From Bacteroidales bacterium (lineage in GTDB: Bacteria > Bacteroidota > Bacteroidia > Bacteroidales > GWA2-32-17), in assembly GCA_026417155.1 (NCBI GenBank), contig JAOADU010000072.1, forward strand, positions 1 through 57,305: DNA of 57,305 nucleotides, written 5' to 3'. Shown here in pieces: positions 51,865-57,305 of this stretch. A program made the position numbers and the translations under genes. The notes beneath the pieces are model-generated. The model had not been told where the DNA came from. It ran no database searches and saw only the letters and a list, made by a program, of their open reading frames with translations. Position 1 is the first letter of the stretch, and the number at the start of each line of letters is the position of its first letter.

Positions 51865-53311
51865 TAAAAAGGATATCATAATACTTTACGCTGTTGTATC
51901 TGTATTTTTGGCTTTAAGTGTTTATTTTGTAGCCAAAAAACAGTTTGTTTTTCTTCTTTCCCCTGTAATTTTATTGTTTTTATTGATTGCAATTTTTTCA
52001 CTCGATAAACTACTTTTGTTTATAGCTTTTGCCACACCCTTATCCCTCCAATTAAGTGAATTTATGCCTGGTCTCCCCATTAATATGTATTTGCCAACCG
52101 AACCTTTATTGTTTGGAATATTATTATTATTTATTCTAAAGCTAATTGTGAGCAAGGGCATTGATTATGAAATATTACGTCATCCTATTTCAATAATCAT
52201 TTTTATTCAATTACTATGGATATTTATTACATCTTTAACGAGCTCAATGCCTATAGTATCGTTAAAATTCTTTTTAGCTCGAGCATGGTTTGTAGTAGGA
52301 TTTTATGTATTAGTAGCACATTTGTTTAAAGAGCAGAAAAACATTGGTCGATATATATGGCTTTATACCGTTTCGTTGATTGTTGTAATAGGATACACTT
52401 TGTATCGCCAATCAAAATATGGCTTTTTCGACCAACAATTTGCCAATATGGCTCCCAATCCTTTTTATAACGATCATACTGCGTATGCTGCTGCATTGGC
52501 TATGATTATTCCATTTATGTTTGGGCTTTTATTCCTAAAAAATTATTCGTATTGGCAAAAAATAGTTGCTTTTATAGTTATAGCTATATTAACTATAGGA
52601 TTGATATTCTCTTATACACGAGCATCATGGTTGAGCATTTTCGTAGCTTTTGGGGCATTTATTATTTTACTATTTAAAATTAAGTTTCGAACCATAGTCC
52701 TTATAACTGTTACTTCTGTTGTTCTTATAGCTTTGGTTTGGACACAACTTATTATGAAGCTTGAAAAAAACCGCCAAGACGCTTCAAGTGATTTTATGGA
52801 ACAACTGCAATCTATTACTAACATAAGCACTGATGTGAGCAATTTGGAACGACTAAACAGGTGGAGTTGTGCATATCGTATGTTTCTCGACAAACCTATA
52901 TTTGGTTGGGGACCAGGCACATACATGTTTAAATATGCTCCATATCAGTTGTCGTACGAAAAAACAAGCATAAGCACTAACTTTGGCGACGTTGGAAATG
53001 CTCATAGTGAATACTTAGGACCTTTATCAGAACAAGGATTTTTGGGATTATTATTAATGCTTGTGTTAGTGTTTACTGTATTATACTATGCTGTGAGTTT
53101 ATATCGTAATTCAACAAACAAGAACGATAAAATTATTGTTTTATCTTCATTAATCGGGCTTATTACGTATTATGTTCATGGAGTGTTAAACAATTTTTTA
53201 GATACCGATAAGCTTTCGGCTCTTTTTTGGGCTTATACGGCAATTATTGTTATTTATGATATAAAAAATCGTCGGCAAAACAAGGAACAAAAAAATGCTA
53301 TTGACACGTAG
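51854..53311 (+). CDS. O-antigen ligase-like membrane protein
   Basis: A polytopic protein of about 485 aa with about 11 hydrophobic helices and a large periplasmic loop near 300-385. The loop has RLNRWSCAYRMFLDKPIFGWGPGTYMFKY and GNAHSEYLGPLSEQGFLG, the Wzy_C/O-antigen ligase signature with its conserved Arg and His. It joins finished O-chains to a lipid carrier or polymerises them. No ATG lies near the N-terminus. I choose the TTG at 51854 (LKLNKKDIIIL), which overlaps the Wzz2 stop by 11 bases; the TTG at 51824 is a longer option. Confidence 0.83.
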   Translation: MKLNKKDIIILYAVVSVFLALSVYFVAKKQFVFLLSPVILLFLLIAIFSLDKLLLFIAFATPLSLQLSEFMPGLPINMYLPTEPLLFGILLLFILKLIVSKGIDYEILRHPISIIIFIQLLWIFITSLTSSMPIVSLKFFLARAWFVVGFYVLVAHLFKEQKNIGRYIWLYTVSLIVVIGYTLYRQSKYGFFDQQFANMAPNPFYNDHTAYAAALAMIIPFMFGLLFLKNYSYWQKIVAFIVIAILTIGLIFSYTRASWLSIFVAFGAFIILLFKIKFRTIVLITVTSVVLIALVWTQLIMKLEKNRQDASSDFMEQLQSITNISTDVSNLERLNRWSCAYRMFLDKPIFGWGPGTYMFKYAPYQLSYEKTSISTNFGDVGNAHSEYLGPLSEQGFLGLLLMLVLVFTVLYYAVSLYRNSTNKNDKIIVLSSLIGLITYYVHGVLNNFLDTDKLSALFWAYTAIIVIYDIKNRRQNKEQKNAIDT

Positions 53312-53348
53312 TTAAAAATTATTTACCTTTACCATAAAGTCGAAAAAT

Positions 53349-54272
53349 ATGAAATGCAGGCTACTTTTTATTTTTATACTTTTTAATATACATAATTCTT
53401 ACAGTCAATCTATCGAAGATAAATACAAATTGCTTCGTCAAACTTTTGATACAATAAAAATTGATTCACTTACTTTTAGCGACTTATATGGCTCACAATT
53501 GGACGAGATATTTTTAGATTTAAAGCAAATTAACGAAGCATATCGCTTTCAGATAGACTCCTTAACAAGCACTTATTCCAAAAATAATGCTTTGCTTACC
53601 GATTTGAATAATAAAAACAAAATGTTTTTGTATTTGCTTATTGCTAGTTGCTCAATTTTGCTCATCATAATTATTGTTTTGATAATAATATTGCTTAAAA
53701 AGTCGGTTTTAAATAAGAAATATCAACATTTATCAATGGAAAATGGGAAGTTGATCGCCGAAATTGACAAAATAAAACAATTACACCAACAGGAACAAGA
53801 ATTATATAAAGAACATTTACAAAAAAATGAAGACGAAAAGCAGAAACTTACAGCAAAAATTCAGCAAATTCAACAGGAAATTAAAACACATCAGGACGAG
53901 AAAATGCAAATGCAAGAAAAAATAAACGAATTACAACAAAAAAATCAGACCTTACATAACGAATTAATGAACGAACAAACAAAATGCGAAGAACTTTCGG
54001 CTCACGTTAATGATTTGCTCGAATTAAAAAGAGAAAAAGAGTTGCTAATTGAACAACTCAAAGCAGAAAATTTACAATTAAAAGAAATAGAATTAAAAGA
54101 TGTATCAACGATTCAAGATTTAGAAAAGCAAATAGAAGAATTAAAAGCCGAGAACAACGAATTGCTTCAGCGTGTTGTTAAAGCTGCCGAAACAGAACAA
54201 AAGGTCAACAATGAATTAAAAAAATTTATTGCCGAGCTTCAGGCTATGTTGCCATTACCAAAGCATGACTAA
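53349..54272 (+). CDS. exported coiled-coil protein with one membrane helix
   Basis: A 307-aa protein of no recognised family. The signal peptide is at 1-20 (IFILFNIHNSYSQ). A short exoplasmic part runs to about 92, and a strong membrane helix spans about 93-117 (FLYLLIASCSILLIIIIVLIIILLK). A very long Lys/Glu/Gln coiled coil then runs from about 120 to 300. If the signal is cleaved, the coiled coil faces the cytoplasm. It follows the O-antigen ligase by 37 bases and may be a scaffold for that system, which is only a contextual guess. Confidence 0.65.
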   Translation: MKCRLLFIFILFNIHNSYSQSIEDKYKLLRQTFDTIKIDSLTFSDLYGSQLDEIFLDLKQINEAYRFQIDSLTSTYSKNNALLTDLNNKNKMFLYLLIASCSILLIIIIVLIIILLKKSVLNKKYQHLSMENGKLIAEIDKIKQLHQQEQELYKEHLQKNEDEKQKLTAKIQQIQQEIKTHQDEKMQMQEKINELQQKNQTLHNELMNEQTKCEELSAHVNDLLELKREKELLIEQLKAENLQLKEIELKDVSTIQDLEKQIEELKAENNELLQRVVKAAETEQKVNNELKKFIAELQAMLPLPKHD

Positions 54273-54275
54273 TGC

Positions 54276-54308
54276 TATGAAAAAATATCAGTTTTTCATA
54301 TACATTTG
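54276..54308 (+). promoter_or_regulatory. gapA promoter element with adjacent palindrome
   Basis: TACATTTG (54301-54308) matches TAnnTTTG, 19 bases before the gapA ATG. Directly upstream is an inverted repeat TATGAAAAA/TTTTTCATA (54276-54300, 7-base loop). It lacks a T-run, so an operator is as likely as a terminator. Confidence 0.45.
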
Positions 54309-54309
54309 A

Positions 54310-55335
<1,026 letters not shown>

Positions 55336-55344
55336 AATTTATTT

Positions 55345-55623
55345 ATGGACGAATTGGAAAAATATAAACAAGCTCGGCAACATATAGCCGAGCTTAAGTC
55401 GTTTTATGTACATCTTATTTGGTATGTGATGGCGAATATTTTTTTGGTAATTTATAATTTAGCCACTGTACCAGAAAATTTGTGGTTTTTCTGGGTAATA
55501 TTGTTTTGGTTAGTTGGTTTGTTTTGTCATGCATATGCAGTGTTTTTTAAAGGAAGTATCTTTGGGAAACGATGGGAAGATAAAAAACTGCAAGAACTGA
55601 TAAACAAAGAAACACACCAATGA
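55345..55623 (+). CDS. 2TM domain protein
   Basis: A 92-aa small membrane protein with two hydrophobic helices (about 22-42 and 50-68). They are flanked by KQARQHIAELKSFYVHLIWYV and by GKRWEDKKLQELINKE. This is the 2TM family pattern, often found alone or fused to kinases or regulators in Bacteroidota. Function unknown. Its stop overlaps the next start by 4 bases (ATGA), so it is translationally coupled to the LuxE-like protein. Confidence 0.85.
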   Translation: MDELEKYKQARQHIAELKSFYVHLIWYVMANIFLVIYNLATVPENLWFFWVILFWLVGLFCHAYAVFFKGSIFGKRWEDKKLQELINKETHQ

Positions 55624-56594
55624 TAGAAGAAAAAATATTTACACACCTAACATTAAATGAATTTGAATCATTAGCGTTAGAAGTTTTCACTTATCAATAC
55701 GAAAAACTTTCTTTATATCGCCATTTTTGCGAATTTCGAAAAAAAACACCACGAACAGTAAAAAATATTTACGAAATTCCTTTTTTACCGATACAATTTT
55801 TTAGAACACATACCATAAATACAAACAATAAGTACGAACTTTTATTTGAAAGTAGCGGAACAACAGCAACGCAAACTTCCAAGCATTATATTTTTTCGGC
55901 ACAATGGTACGAAAAAGCCTGTACCTTATCGTTTCAGCATTTTTATGGAAGCCCTGGCGAGTATTTATGGATTGCATTAATGCCCGACACAACTCAACGT
56001 CAAAATTCTTCGCTTGTTTATATGGCTAATCAATTTGTAAAACTTTCGAAATTCAAAGAAAGTGGCTTTTATTTGAACCGAATGGATAAAGCCTTTGATG
56101 TGTTGCATAAATCCATCGAGCAAAATATACCTACTATCTGTTTAGGATTGACGTATGCATTGCTCGATTTTGCCGAACAATATTCGTTGCCAGCCAATAA
56201 CATAATATTTATGGAAACAGGCGGCATGAAAGGCAAACGACGCGAGTTGCCACGCAAAGAAGTACATCGGATTTTATCGTCGGCATTTGCCGTATCGCAC
56301 ATTCATTCGGAATATGGAATGACCGAACTGTTATCGCAAGCGTATTCGCAAGGAAATGGTTATTTTAATACTCCTCCATGGATGAAAATCATTATTCGCG
56401 ATGAAACCAATCCTTATCACATAAATTTACTAGAGAAAAGAGGAGGCATAAACATTATAGATTTAGCAAACTTGTATTCCTGTTCTTTTATCGAAACCGA
56501 AGATATGGGCATTTTACACAACGATAATACAGTGGAAATATTAGGTCGTTTGAATCAAACTATAGTGAGAGGGTGCAATACAATGATGGAGTAG
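55620..56594 (+). CDS. LuxE-like acyl-protein synthetase
   Basis: A 324-aa member of the ANL adenylate-forming superfamily, LuxE branch. It has LPIQFFRTHTI, then the P-loop-like LLFESSGTTATQTSKH (about 75-90). IIFMETGGMKGKRRELPRKEVH is typical of LuxE, as is HSEYGMTELLSQAYS, the motif with the adenylate-binding E. LuxE activates a fatty acid as an acyl-adenylate and holds it as an acyl-enzyme. There is no LuxC or luciferase here, so the partner is unknown. The chain lacks a separate C-terminal lid, as in LuxE. Confidence 0.82.
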   Translation: MIEEKIFTHLTLNEFESLALEVFTYQYEKLSLYRHFCEFRKKTPRTVKNIYEIPFLPIQFFRTHTINTNNKYELLFESSGTTATQTSKHYIFSAQWYEKACTLSFQHFYGSPGEYLWIALMPDTTQRQNSSLVYMANQFVKLSKFKESGFYLNRMDKAFDVLHKSIEQNIPTICLGLTYALLDFAEQYSLPANNIIFMETGGMKGKRRELPRKEVHRILSSAFAVSHIHSEYGMTELLSQAYSQGNGYFNTPPWMKIIIRDETNPYHINLLEKRGGINIIDLANLYSCSFIETEDMGILHNDNTVEILGRLNQTIVRGCNTMME

Positions 56595-56642
56595 CGAACA
56601 TATAGTGTTTTAAGATGAAATTGAATACAATATTTATCAAAA

Positions 56643-56850
56643 ACTCAGACAGGGATGTCGGAGATAAACTGTAACACTGGCATCCTGCCAGTGAAGAATT
56701 AGTACTCCGACAAGGATGTTGGAGATACTTTGTATTCTGGCATCATGCCTAATCGACATATACAGAACTTAATAATTTTTGAAGAAATTGTTCCCTAATT
56801 TTATGCTACTCAATGATTTAAATTGAGATGCTATTGATTGAGTTTAGGTT
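56643..56850 (-). repeat. dispersed hairpin-rich repeat, copy 2 (inverted)
   Basis: 56669-56850 is homologous, in reverse complement, to 40111-40292. Hairpins are CACTGGCA-TCC-TGCCAGTG (56675-56693, perfect), CTCCGACA-AGGA-TGTTGGAG (56705-56724, one G-T pair) and GGCA-TCA-TGCC (56739-56749). An additional unit at 56643-56666 repeats 56704-56727 with 3 differences in 24 bases, so this copy carries one hairpin module more than copy 1. As with copy 1, it lies between the tails of two convergent genes. Confidence 0.85.
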
Positions 56851-56921
56851 AACATTTTGGCAAATATAAATAGTACTTTTAAAACTTAGTTTTTATTTAT
56901 AAAAATTAGTTTAAATGATTA

Positions 56922-56951
56922 ATAAAAAAAATGGGAAAACTTTTTCCCATT
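56922..56951 (-). terminator. intrinsic terminator of the WxxGx repeat-protein gene
   Basis: A 10-bp stem AATGGGAAAA/TTTTCCCATT with a 2-base loop is followed on the minus strand by TTTTTTTATT. It lies 71 bases after the gene's stop. Confidence 0.75.
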
Positions 56952-57022
56952 ATATTTTTCTACTTTGAAGATCATATTAGATAGAATGTTATGAAGAAAT
57001 ATAAAAAAGCTATGAATGATTT

Positions 57023-57305
57023 TTAAACAAACGTTATAACTTTGAATGTTCCTTTTAGACGATTGCCGTTAATCCAATATCCATAATACCAATAACCATT
57101 ATTCCAATCTCCATCTATCCAAGTTCCATCATACCAAGTTCCATCATACCATGTTCCTTTTATCCAAGTTCCATCATACCAAGTTCCCTCATACCATGTT
57201 CCTTTTATCCAAGTTCCTTTATACCATGAGCCATTATTCCATGTACCGTTTTTCCATACTCCGTCATACCATGAGCCATTATTCCATGTACCGTTTTTCC
57301 ATACT
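57023..57305 (-). CDS. Trp-x-x-Gly-x pentad-repeat protein, C-terminal part only
   Basis: The minus-strand frame is open from the window edge to TAA at 57025-57023, giving 93 complete codons; the N-terminus lies beyond 57305. Sixteen successive five-residue units follow W-[KNYI]-x-G-x (WKNGT, WNNGS, WYDGV, WYKGT, WIKGT, WYDGT and others). One degenerate unit (RLKGT) and a tail FKVITFV end the chain. A Trp every fifth residue and invariant Gly suggest a regular beta structure related in plan to MORN repeats but with a shorter period. No signal, enzyme motif or neighbour tells its role. It is absent from ordinary start-to-stop ORF lists because its start is outside the window. Confidence 0.85.
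   Translation of the reverse strand, partial: VWKNGTWNNGSWYDGVWKNGTWNNGSWYKGTWIKGTWYEGTWYDGTWIKGTWYDGTWYDGTWIDGDWNNGYWYYGYWINGNRLKGTFKVITFV
57121..57210 (-). repeat. 45-bp tandem duplication coding for a WxxGx triad
   Basis: 57121-57165 and 57166-57210 are identical except for one base. Each codes for three pentads (WIKGT-WYDGT-WYDGT, with one Asp-to-Glu change). Confidence 0.9.
57221..57305 (-). repeat. second 45-bp tandem duplication in the WxxGx gene, cut by the window end
   Basis: 57266-57305 repeats 57221-57260 exactly at a 45-bp period. The unit codes for WKNGT-WNNGS-WYDGV and continues past the window. Confidence 0.88.

Larger units (their letters stand above)
56595..57022. other. 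428-bp intergenic region between convergent genes
   Basis: There is no credible open reading frame. The region holds copy 2 of the dispersed repeat with an added hairpin module (56643-56850), an AT-rich stretch, and a terminator for the minus-strand repeat-protein gene (56922-56951). Confidence 0.75.

Noticed and set aside
57023..57305. CRISPR array or simple satellite at the right edge
   Set aside because: The period is 15 and 45 bp with no spacers, and the changes respect an open reading frame with invariant Trp and Gly codons. It is therefore coding repeat.

Overview
The window is one contiguous piece of an AT-rich Bacteroidota chromosome, probably from a Bacteroidales-like lineage. Several things point there: promoters of the form TTTG-N19/20-TAnnTTTG, almost no Shine-Dalgarno sequences, a fused SecDF, a class II (B12-dependent) ribonucleotide reductase, a type IX secretion (T9SS) cargo protein with PKD domains, a PorE-like OmpA protein, lipoproteins with SCxK/SCN-type lipoboxes, and families such as DUF4290, DUF2851 and 2TM. 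I see no rRNA, CRISPR array, integrase or transposase.

Left part (1-24 kb): the tail of the ribosomal operon (rpoA, rplQ) is followed on the opposite strand by a complete tRNA-Gln pair with its own promoter and terminator. Then come nrdJ, a pseudouridine synthase and a membrane gate protein (minus strand), pepE and secDF (plus strand), a flippase, glycosyltransferase and rarA (minus strand), and a long plus-strand run: uvrD/pcrA, DUF4290, murA, a TlpA-like thioredoxin, a NUDIX hydrolase and a LysM lytic transglycosylase. A solitary AP2-domain gene (minus) and tcdA (plus) follow, then a DUF4153 membrane protein.

Middle (24-45 kb): a minus-strand block holds a glutaryl-CoA-dehydrogenase-like enzyme, a 2-oxoacid:ferredoxin oxidoreductase (alpha, and a fused beta-gamma), a C69 dipeptidase and a small lipoprotein. 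This suits peptide and amino acid fermentation. The plus strand continues with two paralogous envelope proteins, ftsK, lolA, a nitroreductase and a lipoprotein. An acyl-CoA cluster follows (crotonase, 3-hydroxyacyl-CoA dehydrogenase, SCP-x-type thiolase, FabK/nitronate-monooxygenase-like flavoprotein). A T9SS cargo protein, a lipoprotein and a PorE-like protein come next.

Right part (44-57 kb): purM, prfA, pyrF, DUF2851 and rsmA are tightly packed. Then come two tandem Wzz-type chain-length proteins with an O-antigen ligase, a coiled-coil membrane protein, gapA, a 2TM protein and a LuxE-like acyl-protein synthetase.

The least ordinary features are these. (1) At the right edge, on the minus strand, is the C-terminal end of a protein built almost wholly of Trp-x-x-Gly-x pentads, with recent 45-bp duplications inside it. 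(2) A roughly 180-bp hairpin-rich element occurs twice, inverted, 16 kb apart, each time between two convergent genes. (3) An AP2 protein retains only a degenerate HNH region. (4) nrdJ is preceded by a cluster of TGTTAAT/ATTAACA heptamers. (5) Terminator-like hairpins end directly in front of the purM, ftsK and korA start codons. (6) MurA carries Asp in place of the catalytic Cys.
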